From Verrucomicrobium sp. BvORR034 (GTDB lineage Bacteria; Verrucomicrobiota; Verrucomicrobiia; Verrucomicrobiales; Verrucomicrobiaceae), in NCBI RefSeq assembly GCF_000739635.1, contig NZ_BATQ01000049.1:62001-126000 (forward strand): 64,000 bases of DNA. Reading direction: 5' to 3'. Each line of letters starts with the position of its first letter. The first letter of the stretch is position 1. A program made the position numbers and the translations under genes. Below the pieces are notes generated by a model that searched no databases, was not told where the DNA came from, and worked only from the letters and a program-made list of their open reading frames with translations. Below are positions 1 through 8,664 of the stretch, in pieces.

Positions 1-1
1 C

Positions 2-235
2 GACTACCAGGAGCAGTCCGGGCACATGTATCGCCGCGAGGGCATGGGGATCGCCCGTGAGGATGTGCCGGTGGAGAAGGATGAGCCCCTCAAGCTGGAA
101 CTCGCCGCCTTCGTGGATTGTGCCCGGCAGGGCGCGACGCCGGTGGTGAGCGGGCAGCAGGGAACAGAGGCGCTTAAGCTGGCGATTTTGATCACGCAGG
201 CCATTGAGAAGAACGAGCCGGTGCACTTGTCATGA
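2..235 (+). CDS. Gfo/Idh/MocA-family oxidoreductase, C-terminal end (5' truncated by window)
   Basis: The frame is open from base 2 and ends with TGA at 233-235. The residues resemble the C-terminal end of NAD(P)-dependent Gfo/Idh/MocA dehydrogenases, with the pattern LELAAFVDCARQG, then PVVSGQQGTEALKLAILI, which is the usual final helix of that family. The stop overlaps the lpxB start (ATGA), so the two genes are probably translationally coupled. Known family context: oxidoreductases of this type next to lipid A genes sometimes act on UDP-GlcNAc (GnnA-like), but the substrate cannot be told from 77 residues. Family assignment is moderately sure; function is inference. Confidence 0.7.
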   Translation, partial: DYQEQSGHMYRREGMGIAREDVPVEKDEPLKLELAAFVDCARQGATPVVSGQQGTEALKLAILITQAIEKNEPVHLS

Positions 236-1380
236 GAAAGCTTTTTCTCCTGGCGGGCGAGATCAGCGGGGACACGCACGGCTCCGGATTGATGCGCAGT
301 CTCCTCGAACTTTCGGGTGGGGAAGAGGTGCGGTTCTACGGCTACGGTGGCCCCCAGATGAAAGAGGTGGGCGGTGACGCCATGCTCGACTGGGTGGAGG
401 ATGCCGGTGTGGTGGGCCTCTGGGAGGTCCTCAAGGTTTACGGCTGGTTCAAGCAGAAGATGGCCGATGCCCTGGCCATTGTGGCCCGCGAGAAACCGGA
501 TGCGGTGATCCTGGTGGACTATCCCGGCTTCAATCTGCGTCTGGCAAAGTCTCTCCGCGACGCCGGCTACGACCGCCCGATCATCTACTACATCAGCCCG
601 CAGGTGTGGGCCTGGAAGAAGGGCCGCGTGAAGACGATGGCTCAACTGCTGGATCTGATGATCTGCATCTTCCCGTTTGAGAAGGAGCTATATGAGAAGA
701 GTGGTCTCAAGACGGAATTTGCCGGGCATCCCATGGTGGACCGCGTCAAATCCCTGACCAAAAACATCTCGCGTCAGCTGGACCTGGTGGGGTTCTTTCC
801 CGGAAGCCGCGCCAATGAAGTGCGGCGCCTTTTCCCGACCTTGATCCAGACGGCCCAACGCCTGCAATCGCAGCGGCCGGGGACACGGTTCGTGGTAAGT
901 GCAGCCAATGCCAGGCTGGCAGGTCTCATGCAGGAGCTGGCGGACGCTGTGGGCTTCCCGGAAGCGAAGGAGTGGATCGAGATCGGCACCGTGTATGATC
1001 TCATGCAACAGGTGCAGGTGGGCGTGGTGGCCAGTGGCACGGCGACACTGGAGTCTGCCTGTTTTGGCATGCCTTACATTCTGGTGTATCAAGTCAACCC
1101 GCTCACTTACGTGGTGGGCAGGGCGGTGATGCGTATCAAGTTCCTCGGCATCGTGAACATCCTGGCGGGACGTCAGGTGGTGAAGGAGATGGTGCAGGGC
1201 GACTTCCGCCCCGAGCCGCTGGCCGCAGGCGTGCTGGAACTGATGGACGAGGGCGAGGCCCGGAAAAGCCTGCTCCAGGACCTGCGGGAGACCGTGGGGC
1301 GACTGGGAGAGGGCGGTGCCTACCAAAGGGCTGCGCAGGCCGTCTGGGAGCAGGTGGCGCAGGCCCCAGTCAAAGCGTAA
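232..1380 (+). CDS. lpxB: Lipid-A-disaccharide synthase
   Basis: LpxB is a peripheral inner-membrane GT19 glycosyltransferase that joins UDP-2,3-diacylglucosamine to lipid X, forming the lipid A disaccharide. The 382-residue product has the family length. Visible hallmarks are the N-terminal LLAGEISGDTHG, VDYPGFNLRL near residues 98-107, YYISPQVWAWKKGR, the loop FFPGSRANEVRRL near 187-199, and the donor-binding ASGTATLE near 266. The ATG overlaps the stop of the upstream oxidoreductase by four bases. Its presence shows a Gram-negative envelope with lipid A. No frameshift or missing motif was seen. Confidence 0.96.
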   Translation: MRKLFLLAGEISGDTHGSGLMRSLLELSGGEEVRFYGYGGPQMKEVGGDAMLDWVEDAGVVGLWEVLKVYGWFKQKMADALAIVAREKPDAVILVDYPGFNLRLAKSLRDAGYDRPIIYYISPQVWAWKKGRVKTMAQLLDLMICIFPFEKELYEKSGLKTEFAGHPMVDRVKSLTKNISRQLDLVGFFPGSRANEVRRLFPTLIQTAQRLQSQRPGTRFVVSAANARLAGLMQELADAVGFPEAKEWIEIGTVYDLMQQVQVGVVASGTATLESACFGMPYILVYQVNPLTYVVGRAVMRIKFLGIVNILAGRQVVKEMVQGDFRPEPLAAGVLELMDEGEARKSLLQDLRETVGRLGEGGAYQRAAQAVWEQVAQAPVKA

Positions 1381-1416
1381 GATAAGAATGTCCTTGCAGC
1401 GAGCATCCTCGAATCC

Positions 1417-2205
1417 ATGAACCAGGAAGAATCAGATCCAGCCTCCCAGATCACCCCTTCAGGACGTCTGGTGCGTCTTTTTGTCAGCGGATTGCCCTGG
1501 GGGCTGGTGTTGATGGGGGCTTTGTCTTTCGTGTTTTACTTCAACAAGAAGAACAAGCCTGAGGTGCAGCCCTCGCAGTTTGCGGCCATTCTCCGGCGCG
1601 ACCTGAACACGCCTGATTTTGAGCGGTACCAGCGCATCTTGGGCAGGGATCTGGGGGAGCGTTCCCTGCGTCACGCCGAGAACCTGGAGGCGGCTGCCGC
1701 GTTCATGGAGTCCACCATGGGCCCGGACAACATGGGACACGGAGTGGTGAGACAGGAGTTCACGGCGGGAGACAAGACGATGGAAAACATCATGGTGCCG
1801 CTGATGGGCAAAGCCAAAGCGGAGGAGGCGGTGCTGGTGCTGGCACCGCTGGACACCACCGAGGCCAACGCTCCTGATGAAGCGGCCCCGCCTGCCGCCC
1901 TCCTCGGCATTGCTCACAGCTTCGCAGGTGATCCTCAGCCCCGCACGATTGTCTTTCTGGCCGCGCCCAATGGACTGTCCACCCGCGATGATGCGAACGG
2001 ATGCTGGCAGGCCGCGCACCACGTGACGATCAGCGACCTGAAGTTTACACAGATCATTGCGCTGACTTCAGGGAATCCACCGGAGCCGTTCCGGCTGCCG
2101 GACGTCTGGAAGGATGTGCCCTACACGAAAGTCACGGTAACGGCGAAAACGACCCTCCCGGACTTGAAGGAGATGGCGGCCGAGATCCGGAAGGCGGCCC
2201 AGTAG
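1417..2205 (+). CDS. Membrane-anchored protein with degenerate M28-peptidase-like domain
   Basis: This is a 262-residue protein. After a short cytoplasmic N-terminus there is one membrane helix at about residues 21-42, followed by a soluble domain likely outside the inner membrane. Residues about 120-185 follow the layout of M28 zinc aminopeptidases: a short strand (ENIMVPLMG), a hydrophobic strand VLVLAPLDT, an ALLGIAHSF helix, then RTIVFLAAP. The metal ligands normal for that family are absent; the usual HxD position reads LDT and no Asp-Glu pair follows. I infer a non-catalytic relative. It lies 36 bases after lpxB and may share its transcript. The family link is a pattern judgement by eye. 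Confidence 0.55.
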   Translation: MNQEESDPASQITPSGRLVRLFVSGLPWGLVLMGALSFVFYFNKKNKPEVQPSQFAAILRRDLNTPDFERYQRILGRDLGERSLRHAENLEAAAAFMESTMGPDNMGHGVVRQEFTAGDKTMENIMVPLMGKAKAEEAVLVLAPLDTTEANAPDEAAPPAALLGIAHSFAGDPQPRTIVFLAAPNGLSTRDDANGCWQAAHHVTISDLKFTQIIALTSGNPPEPFRLPDVWKDVPYTKVTVTAKTTLPDLKEMAAEIRKAAQ

Positions 2206-2235
2206 ACGGGCAGGGGGAGTTGAGGTTCGTGGAAC

Positions 2236-3183
2236 TTACTCTCGTCCGGGCCAGACCGGCTTGCGGTTCTCCAGGCAGCTGTTGAGCCAGGCCAGCATGC
2301 CGGCGAGGCTTTCGTGCTTCTTCTTCAGGGCGGCGAGGTGCAGCCAGTCCAGATGGGGGCGGGAGGTGCCCACGGAGAGCCGCTGAAATTTGAGCAGCGT
2401 CTGGAGGGACTCAAACTCTGATGCCGTCATGCGCCGGATCTCATCTGGGCCGGGCAGCTCGTCCAGCAGGGTGAGGTCGAGCCCGAAGCTGGTGACGCCC
2501 ACGCCATACTGGTGGCCCAGCACCCGCAGACTCTCTACGAGGGCTTCATCGCTCACCTTGTCCGCAATCCAGATCTCACCGTGGTTGGCCCAGCGGGTGG
2601 CGCTCATGGCCTGGAAGAAGTCGGCGTTGCAGGTGGCCAGCGTGGCCTCCAGTTTCAACTGAACGGCGGAAAGACGCACCGTGGTGACTCCGAGGTGCCG
2701 TTTGAGGCTGAGCATCGTCTCATCCAGACGAGGGGTGTCGTCGTTGTCCGTCTCAAAGTCCCAGTCCGTCACCACCACATCCGGCAGCTCCCAGTTGTTT
2801 CCCGGAGGCTCGGTGAGAAGATAGGGGTAACGGGCTCCGTTGACGCAGTGTCTTTCCACGATGGCTCGGAATCGGGCAAAGCGCATGCTCTGCAGATCCT
2901 GCACGTCATCGATCTGGCTGAACATGCCCAGATGCGGTGCTCCGGAACGCGACTCAGTTTTGCCAAGCCGCATGTAATACCCCTGCCCCTGATCCACCTT
3001 CGCGATCGGGGAGGCCGGATCATATGAGAGGATGGAGAAGTGGTAGCGCAGGGTGGCGTCGCTGTACTCATCCCCCAGACGGAACCGCACAAGACGGATC
3101 AACTCGGTGCCTTTGATGGCCTCCGCGGGATCTGAAGGAAGGATTTGCGGCAGGATCTCCCGCAGCTGTTCACGTAGGCTCAT
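2236..3183 (-). CDS. Conserved hypothetical protein with possible N-terminal winged helix
   Basis: The product is 315 residues from the ATG at 3183 (MSLREQLREIL). An upstream in-frame ATG at 3291 would add a 36-residue extension that looks like translated intergenic DNA. Residues 1-80 look like a helical DNA- or protein-binding domain: helices REQLREILPQIL and GTELIRLVRFRL, then SDATLRYHFSILSYD and a GQGYYMR strand, as in winged-helix folds. The rest is a mixed alpha/beta domain with repeated WELPDVVVTDWDFE-type acidic strands. No catalytic motif is recognisable. There is no signal peptide, so it is probably cytoplasmic. It converges on the gene ending at 2205. I do not know its function. Confidence 0.6.
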   Translation of the reverse strand: MSLREQLREILPQILPSDPAEAIKGTELIRLVRFRLGDEYSDATLRYHFSILSYDPASPIAKVDQGQGYYMRLGKTESRSGAPHLGMFSQIDDVQDLQSMRFARFRAIVERHCVNGARYPYLLTEPPGNNWELPDVVVTDWDFETDNDDTPRLDETMLSLKRHLGVTTVRLSAVQLKLEATLATCNADFFQAMSATRWANHGEIWIADKVSDEALVESLRVLGHQYGVGVTSFGLDLTLLDELPGPDEIRRMTASEFESLQTLLKFQRLSVGTSRPHLDWLHLAALKKKHESLAGMLAWLNSCLENRKPVWPGRE

Positions 3184-3312
3184 GGATTGGAACAAACTAT
3201 TGCCGAGAATGCTGACTGCGGGAGTTGAGTCAAGAACGAATCCAACGATGCAGTCAATCAACTCCCAGTAGTACAGGGAGTGGCACTGCAACTAACGCTC
3301 TGATGAGCGAGG

Positions 3313-4020
3313 TTATCGCTCCTCGGCATCAATTTTTACCATCCGGCTCAGAAGCCAGCTCACACCCACCATATCCTTGGTGGCGCGCCAGGCTCGGTTG
3401 GCAAAGGTGTACTTGCTCACTCCATGAATGCGGGGGCGGTGATTCACGGGCACTTCTGTGATCTTGTAACCTGAGTGCCGGATGAGCGCGGGGATGAAGC
3501 GGTGCATGCCGTTGAAGGGCAGCAGGGCGCGGCGGCACTCTCGACGCATGGCTTTGAGCGAGCATCCGGTATCGCGCACGCCATCACCGATGAAGCGGCT
3601 GCGCACGGCATTGGCAATGCGACTCTGGAGGCGCTTGAAGGCGGTGTCCTTCCGCTTGGCGCGGTAGCCACAGACGAGATCGTAGCTGCCTTCGTGCAGT
3701 TTGCTTACCAGGGCGGGGATGTCCGCAGGATCATTTTGGAGATCGCCGTCAATGAGGACGATCACCTCTCCGCGCGCTGCCATGATCCCGGCATACATGG
3801 CGGCACTCTGGCCGGAGTTCTTGCGGAAACAGATGAGGCGAACTTGGTCGGACTTCTGCACGTTCGCGGACGTCGCGTCGGTGCTCCCGTCATCCACAAA
3901 GACGAGTTCGTGTGGATGGCCTGCCAGAGCCCGGCTGAGCTGTTGCTGAAGTTCGGCGACGTTCTCCTCCTCGTTGTAGAGGGGAACGACGACGGAAATC
4001 TGCGGGTGGATGTCTGACAT
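3313..4020 (-). CDS. Family 2 glycosyltransferase, polyprenyl-phosphate sugar transferase type
   Basis: The 235-residue GT-A-fold enzyme starts with ISVVVPLYNEEENV and has the nucleotide/metal motif VLIDGDLQNDP near residues 90-100, followed by SYDLVCGYRAKRKD and DTGCSLKAMRRE, as in DPM1, ArnC and GtrB relatives. Such enzymes load a sugar from a nucleotide donor onto undecaprenyl or dolichyl phosphate at the cytoplasmic face. The usual C-terminal membrane helices of GtrB/ArnC are missing, so it resembles the short DPM1-like form. It is downstream of, and on the same strand as, a GT39-like membrane transferase (5170-4124) that could use the lipid-linked sugar. The sugar is unknown. Confidence 0.85.
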   Translation of the reverse strand: MSDIHPQISVVVPLYNEEENVAELQQQLSRALAGHPHELVFVDDGSTDATSANVQKSDQVRLICFRKNSGQSAAMYAGIMAARGEVIVLIDGDLQNDPADIPALVSKLHEGSYDLVCGYRAKRKDTAFKRLQSRIANAVRSRFIGDGVRDTGCSLKAMRRECRRALLPFNGMHRFIPALIRHSGYKITEVPVNHRPRIHGVSKYTFANRAWRATKDMVGVSWLLSRMVKIDAEER

Positions 4021-4083
4021 GGGCGGCTATCCCTGCCGTGCGGGAAGGCGGAGGCAAGCGAAAAGTTCGTTGCAGCCTGAACA

Positions 4084-4097
4084 TGACAAGCTTGTCA
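4084..4097. promoter_or_regulatory. 14-bp perfect palindrome between two glycosyltransferase genes
   Basis: The sequence TGACAAGCTTGTCA reads the same on both strands. It sits 64 bases upstream of the start at 4020 and 27 bases past the stop at 4124, the only gap of the two-gene pair. A regulator operator is one explanation; chance is another. No clear promoter boxes could be fixed around it. Confidence 0.3.
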
Positions 4098-4123
4098 GGT
4101 TGAACGAGAGGAACTCGATCCGA

Positions 4124-5170
4124 TCAGAAGGGCAGGATGAGCCATGTGCCCTTCACCAGCCAGCAGGACTGGGCAGCTGCGGCCAGCACGGTGAAGCTGC
4201 GAATTCCCACTTTCAGCCGGGGAGGGGCGGGCTCATAGGTGAGCGACAGGTGGGCCAGCAGCATGCACGCGGGGGCAAGCCAGGCTCCGCTGCCACTACA
4301 GGGCCATGGGAGGCTGCGCCAGATGAGCATGTCCAGCGTGAGCAGGGGCCACATGAAGGCATAAACAAAGGCCATGTGGTAGGTCATGCTGCGCCTCTGG
4401 GCGCTACGCACCAGCACCCAGCCGAAGGCGATGAGCAGAAGAGGGGTGCAGGCCACGAGCAGGTGCAGCAAAATGTCCACCCCATCGGAAGAGGGTGCCA
4501 TGGGCAAATGGTTGAGACCAGCCCATCCATTCCGCGAGTTTCCCAGATAGAACAGCATGATCGCCACCACGAGAAAGCCTCCGAGAACGGGGAGCACCGG
4601 CCACTTGGTCAGGGCCCGGCGGCCCCGCTGGGTGAGCGCCATGCTGGCGCAGCCCGCGACGCCGAGCATGGCGAAGCGCCAGTCCACCAAGGACAGGGCC
4701 AGCAGCCCGCAGCCCAGGATCCACCAGTACAGGTGCCAGGGATGGGTGCGATGCAGGGCGAGTCTGAGCGCCGCGAGCACGCCCACTGACCCGGCCAGCC
4801 CCAGGGTGGTGGGGGTCATGGTGGTGGCGGCGATATTGACGGCGGGAATCACCTGGAAGAGGAGCAGGGCCCAAGACGCTGTGGTGTTGTCGAAAAGGCC
4901 GCGAGCCAGTTCCCAGAGCAGCCACCCGGCGGCAAAGATGATCCAGGGTGAGAAGAACCGCACGCCGAAGGACCCCTCTCCAAAGGCGGTGGTGCTGATC
5001 TTCACCAGCCAGGGGAGCAGCGGGCCGAGCCCCTCATGCCATGTCAGAGGCTCGTGGGCGCAACGGAGCACGTATTCTTCCAGAGACGTGAGGCCGGACA
5101 TGGGCAGCAACAGACTCCGCGCCAGGGTCAGGATGACCATGGCAGGCAGGAGAAAACGTTGGCGGTTCAT
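4124..5170 (-). CDS. Polytopic membrane glycosyltransferase, GT39/ArnT-like
   Basis: This is a 348-residue integral membrane protein with about nine hydrophobic segments. The first loop, SLEEYVLRCAHEPLTWHEGLGPLLPWLVK, has the layout of the ArnT/PMT catalytic loop (acidic pair, then H.GP and a luminal helix), followed by GEGSFGVRFFSPW. That loop is where GT39-type enzymes bind polyprenyl-phosphate sugar donors on the periplasmic side. The chosen start, ATG at 5170 (MNRQRFLLPAM), places a membrane helix directly after the start; an in-frame ATG at 5236 adds a charged leader. It precedes the polyprenyl-phosphate glycosyltransferase at 4020-3313, its likely partner. The acceptor is unknown. Confidence 0.7.
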   Translation of the reverse strand: MNRQRFLLPAMVILTLARSLLLPMSGLTSLEEYVLRCAHEPLTWHEGLGPLLPWLVKISTTAFGEGSFGVRFFSPWIIFAAGWLLWELARGLFDNTTASWALLLFQVIPAVNIAATTMTPTTLGLAGSVGVLAALRLALHRTHPWHLYWWILGCGLLALSLVDWRFAMLGVAGCASMALTQRGRRALTKWPVLPVLGGFLVVAIMLFYLGNSRNGWAGLNHLPMAPSSDGVDILLHLLVACTPLLLIAFGWVLVRSAQRRSMTYHMAFVYAFMWPLLTLDMLIWRSLPWPCSGSGAWLAPACMLLAHLSLTYEPAPPRLKVGIRSFTVLAAAAQSCWLVKGTWLILPF

Positions 5171-5260
5171 GCGTTCACGTGCAGACTTTCTGGCAGGGCC
5201 TCTGTCTTTGAGTAAATGCTCACGGCTGGCTGTCAAAAGCCGCCTCCAACAAAAGTATCC

Positions 5261-6013
5261 ATGACCCCCCGATTCTTCTTTCTCGCGCCGTTAATTGCCA
5301 TCGTGACCTGCAGTCTGGGGGTGATGGCGCCCGTGGGCAACGCCCGTGCCCAGCAACCTGCCGCAGCGGACGGTGCCGACAAGGTGAAAGCAGGGGAGGA
5401 CATCCTGCGCCTCGTCCGCATGAGCCAAGCCCTCCAGGACCTGAAGAATCTCAAAGGCAAGCTGCGCAACAACGACACGGGTGAGGAAGTTCCGTTTGAT
5501 CTGACCATGGCTGACAATGTGATCCGCTTTTCTTTCACGGGCGGATCGAAGGAGATCATCAATCTGGACCTCAAGGAAAATGGCACCAAGCTGACCCGTA
5601 CCAACAGCTCGGGGAAGGTGGAGATGCCGGTTTCGCTCTACTCAGAGAAGGTGAAGGGCACCCATTTGAACTACGAAGACCTTTCCATGCGCTTCCTGTA
5701 CTGGCCCAAGCCGGAGCTGGTCGGGGCGGAGAAGGTGAGCTTTCAAACCTGCTGGGTGGTCCACGTCGTCAATCCTGACAACCGTGGACCCTACCGCCAA
5801 GTACGCATCTGGGTGGATCAGGAGAGTGGCGCGATGATGAAAATGCGGGCCTATGACCAACAGGGGAAACTGCAGAAGGAGTTTCTGGTCCGTAAAGGGC
5901 AGAAGTACAAAGACGCCTATATCTTGAAACAGATGCGGGTACAGTCGTATGACACGGACAAGAACAAGGTGAACGGCATCACGTACCTGGAGATTGAAGA
6001 TCCTGCGGGCTGA
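5261..6013 (+). CDS. Secreted outer-membrane lipoprotein-sorting-like protein (LolA-type fold)
   Basis: The 250-residue product from ATG 5261 has a clear signal peptide (hydrophobic core FFFLAPLIAIVTCSLGVMAP, cleavage probably after NARA). The in-frame ATG at 5216 would hide it and is not used here. The mature part has the unfinished beta-barrel pattern of COG2834 proteins: KLRNNDTGEEVPF, a central CWVVHVVNP, then VRIWVDQESGAMMKMRAYDQ and a final strand set ending VNGITYLEIED. These proteins carry lipids or lipoproteins in the periplasm. It diverges from the glycosyltransferase gene at 5170 and precedes the kinase gene by 68 bases. Family is fairly sure; cargo is unknown. Confidence 0.72.
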   Translation: MTPRFFFLAPLIAIVTCSLGVMAPVGNARAQQPAAADGADKVKAGEDILRLVRMSQALQDLKNLKGKLRNNDTGEEVPFDLTMADNVIRFSFTGGSKEIINLDLKENGTKLTRTNSSGKVEMPVSLYSEKVKGTHLNYEDLSMRFLYWPKPELVGAEKVSFQTCWVVHVVNPDNRGPYRQVRIWVDQESGAMMKMRAYDQQGKLQKEFLVRKGQKYKDAYILKQMRVQSYDTDKNKVNGITYLEIEDPAG

Positions 6014-6081
6014 GGGCAACTTGCCCCGTGGACCGGTGTTGAACAAACCGGCATACGGCTGCGTAATGTGACCAAGGAATC

Positions 6082-8649
6082 GTGAATCCATTTACTTCCA
6101 GCGATCGTAGCCGCCCTCGCATCCATGACCATGAGACCCTGCGTCTGATCGGACGCGGAGCCTATGGGGAGGTGTGGCTGGCGCGTGGGGTGACCGGGGC
6201 GCTGCGGGCAGTGAAGGTGGTCTGGCGGGCGGATTACGATTATCCCGAAGCCTTCGAGCGTGAGTTCGAGGCCATCAAACGCTACGAGCCTGTCTCGCGA
6301 CGGCACCCTGGCCTGGTTCCGATCCTTCAGGTCGGACGCAACGACCAGGAAGGCTTTTACTACTACGTCATGGAGCTGGCCGATGATGTGGAGCGGGGGA
6401 GGGACATCGATCCTGAGACCTACCGCTCCCTCACGCTGACGGCGCGCATGCACAAGACGAAGCGGCTCAAGGCGGCAGAGTGCCTGAAACTGGGGGAGAC
6501 GGTGGCGGACGCATTGCACTTCATGCATGAGCACGGGCTCATCCATCGCGACGTGAAACCGTCGAACTTGATTTTCATCGATGGAGTCTGCCGATTGGCA
6601 GACATCGGACTGGTGGCGCTGCTGGGGCAGCGCAGCTTTGTTGGTACAGAAGGCTTCGTGGCACCGGAAGGACCGGGGACCGCACAGTCAGACATTTTCT
6701 CGCTGGGGATGGTGTTGTACGAGGCTAGCACCGGCAAAGACCGGCTGGATTTCCCCGATCTGCCAAGTGCGGAAGAGACGGGTGAGGGCATGGAGCAGTG
6801 GCGGTTGCTTCATCGGGTGATCTGCCGGGCCTGCGCCCAGCACGCGACGGAACGATATGCCTCTGCCCAGGATATGGTGCTGGCGCTTCAGGGGCAGCGT
6901 GTGCCCGAACGCGGTGCCAGGCGCAAACAACTGATGATGGCGGGGGCAGCGCTGGCTCTTCTGTTGGTGGGGCTGGGGGCCTGGGTGGCACGACAGGAGC
7001 CAGTGAAGGCCTCCTTGCGCCGGGCGGAGCCGTTGCTGAATCTGCGCACCGATCCGCCGGGGGCGGAGGTGTACTCGAATGGGCTCAAGCTGGGGGTCAC
7101 GCCTTTGTCGCTGAACCCATCCGAAGGCGTGCCGGCGATCTATCAACTACGACTGGCGGGCTTTCGATTGCAAGAGGTGGAGCATCGGGCGGACAAGAAA
7201 GCGCCCACCACCTATGAGTTGAAACTCGAACCTTCCAAGCTGCCGCAACCGGGTGAGCGATGGGTGAACAGTCTGAGCATGGCCTTTTTGCCGCGTCAGG
7301 CGGGGCATGCCAGTGAGCGTCCGGTAGAGATGAAGGCCTTCGATGCCTTCCTTAAGGCCACTGGGCGCCCCTTTGAGGGCCGGGTGGTGCCGTATCTGCT
7401 GCGGGGAGAGAAAAATCCGATCTACATCGTGGTGGTGCCTCCCGGCGATATTGAGGCGTTCCGCTACTGGCTGGCGGACGCGGACCGTTCCAAGGGATTT
7501 CTCGCCAACGAACACCACTACGAGATCGAACCCCTGCCGTATGCGGAAGGCGGAGGGGCTCCGCCAGATCTGGATGGCGTGCCGGGTGTGGACAACAACC
7601 GGGACGAGCCGCGGGAGGGACTGGCGTTCTCCCTGCGAGTGGAGCGGCAGGGGTATGGCAGCGTGTTGGTGCGGACCAATCCGAGCGGGGTAAGGGTCTT
7701 TCAGCGCGACGAATTGCTGGGTATCACGCCGTTGGAACTGCCTCGTGTGCGAACGGGGGATGTCGAGTATGATCTCAAGGGTGAGGGGCTGACCGATTTT
7801 GTGCTGGAGGGGAACGTCAGTGAAAATGAGCTCCTCGAACTCTATGCCGACATGGAGGCGCGCCGCAACGTGACCTATGGGCGGGAGTGGCGAAACTCGA
7901 TGGGTCTGAAGTTCATCCCCCTCGGAGACATCTTGATGGCCGCCTTTGAAACGCGGCGGCGTGACTATACTGAATTTGTGAAAGCGACCAATGCGCGTCG
8001 ACCAGGCACGGCCCCCGAGCAGCAAAAGGGCGCGGCCTTTCCGGTCGTGGCGGTCGACCGGGCTGAAGCGCGCAGCTTTTGTGAATGGCTTACCCAGAAG
8101 GAGCGTGAACTCGGATTGATCGAAAAACGCGACCGCTATCGCCTCCCGACGGATGAAGAATGGAGCCGGGCGGTGGGACTGCCGCTGGAGCGCGGGCGTG
8201 ATCCCGCGGAGCGCAATAGCCGCATCCGGGGCGTCTATCCCTGGGGATATGACTGGCCGCCTCCGCGTGGGATCGACAACTTTGCCGACGAGGCAGGGGC
8301 TCGTCGCATGAACCTCACGGCGACGATTCCCAACTATGATGATCGCTATCCGGCGCTCGGCGTGGTGACGTCGCTGCCCATGAACAAGAAGGGTTTCACC
8401 GGGCTGGCCGGGAACGTCAGCGAATGGGTGGACACCGACTACGACAACGCCGCGGCAAAGCAGGCGGGGGCGACGCCGATGGGTACGGTGCGAGGAGGCA
8501 ACTGGCGTACTTCGAATCCTGATGAGCTGTTGTCTTCTGCAAGGATGGCGACTCCGGTCAATGCCCGGCGGGATACGATTGGTTTCCGGATGGTGCTGGC
8601 AAGGGATGTGCCGGTGGATGCGGGGAAGACGGCGGCGACTGAGAAGTAG
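6082..8649 (+). CDS. Membrane Ser/Thr protein kinase with PEGA repeats and FGE/SUMF1-like domain
   Basis: The 855-residue protein starts with GTG at 6082. Residues about 15-275 form a Hanks-type kinase: glycine loop IGRGAYGEVWLARG, ATP lysine in RAVKVVW, catalytic HRDVKPSNLIF, DIG in place of DFG (Asp kept) and APEG. A membrane helix lies at about 284-303. Outside it are a PEGA module (319-374, DPPGAEVY...GVTPLSL), a poorly conserved FGE-like segment (about 395-490), a second PEGA (530-590, NPSGVRVF...GITPLEL), and a full FGE/SUMF1-like domain (about 603-850) ending GNVSEWVDTD, RGGNWRTSN and GFRMVLARD. FGE-fold domains include formylglycine-generating enzymes and non-catalytic ligand binders; which applies is unclear. 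Such fusions are common in Verrucomicrobia and Planctomycetes. Confidence 0.9.
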   Translation: MNPFTSSDRSRPRIHDHETLRLIGRGAYGEVWLARGVTGALRAVKVVWRADYDYPEAFEREFEAIKRYEPVSRRHPGLVPILQVGRNDQEGFYYYVMELADDVERGRDIDPETYRSLTLTARMHKTKRLKAAECLKLGETVADALHFMHEHGLIHRDVKPSNLIFIDGVCRLADIGLVALLGQRSFVGTEGFVAPEGPGTAQSDIFSLGMVLYEASTGKDRLDFPDLPSAEETGEGMEQWRLLHRVICRACAQHATERYASAQDMVLALQGQRVPERGARRKQLMMAGAALALLLVGLGAWVARQEPVKASLRRAEPLLNLRTDPPGAEVYSNGLKLGVTPLSLNPSEGVPAIYQLRLAGFRLQEVEHRADKKAPTTYELKLEPSKLPQPGERWVNSLSMAFLPRQAGHASERPVEMKAFDAFLKATGRPFEGRVVPYLLRGEKNPIYIVVVPPGDIEAFRYWLADADRSKGFLANEHHYEIEPLPYAEGGGAPPDLDGVPGVDNNRDEPREGLAFSLRVERQGYGSVLVRTNPSGVRVFQRDELLGITPLELPRVRTGDVEYDLKGEGLTDFVLEGNVSENELLELYADMEARRNVTYGREWRNSMGLKFIPLGDILMAAFETRRRDYTEFVKATNARRPGTAPEQQKGAAFPVVAVDRAEARSFCEWLTQKERELGLIEKRDRYRLPTDEEWSRAVGLPLERGRDPAERNSRIRGVYPWGYDWPPPRGIDNFADEAGARRMNLTATIPNYDDRYPALGVVTSLPMNKKGFTGLAGNVSEWVDTDYDNAAAKQAGATPMGTVRGGNWRTSNPDELLSSARMATPVNARRDTIGFRMVLARDVPVDAGKTAATEK

Positions 8650-8664
8650 GGGGGGGCACGGGTG

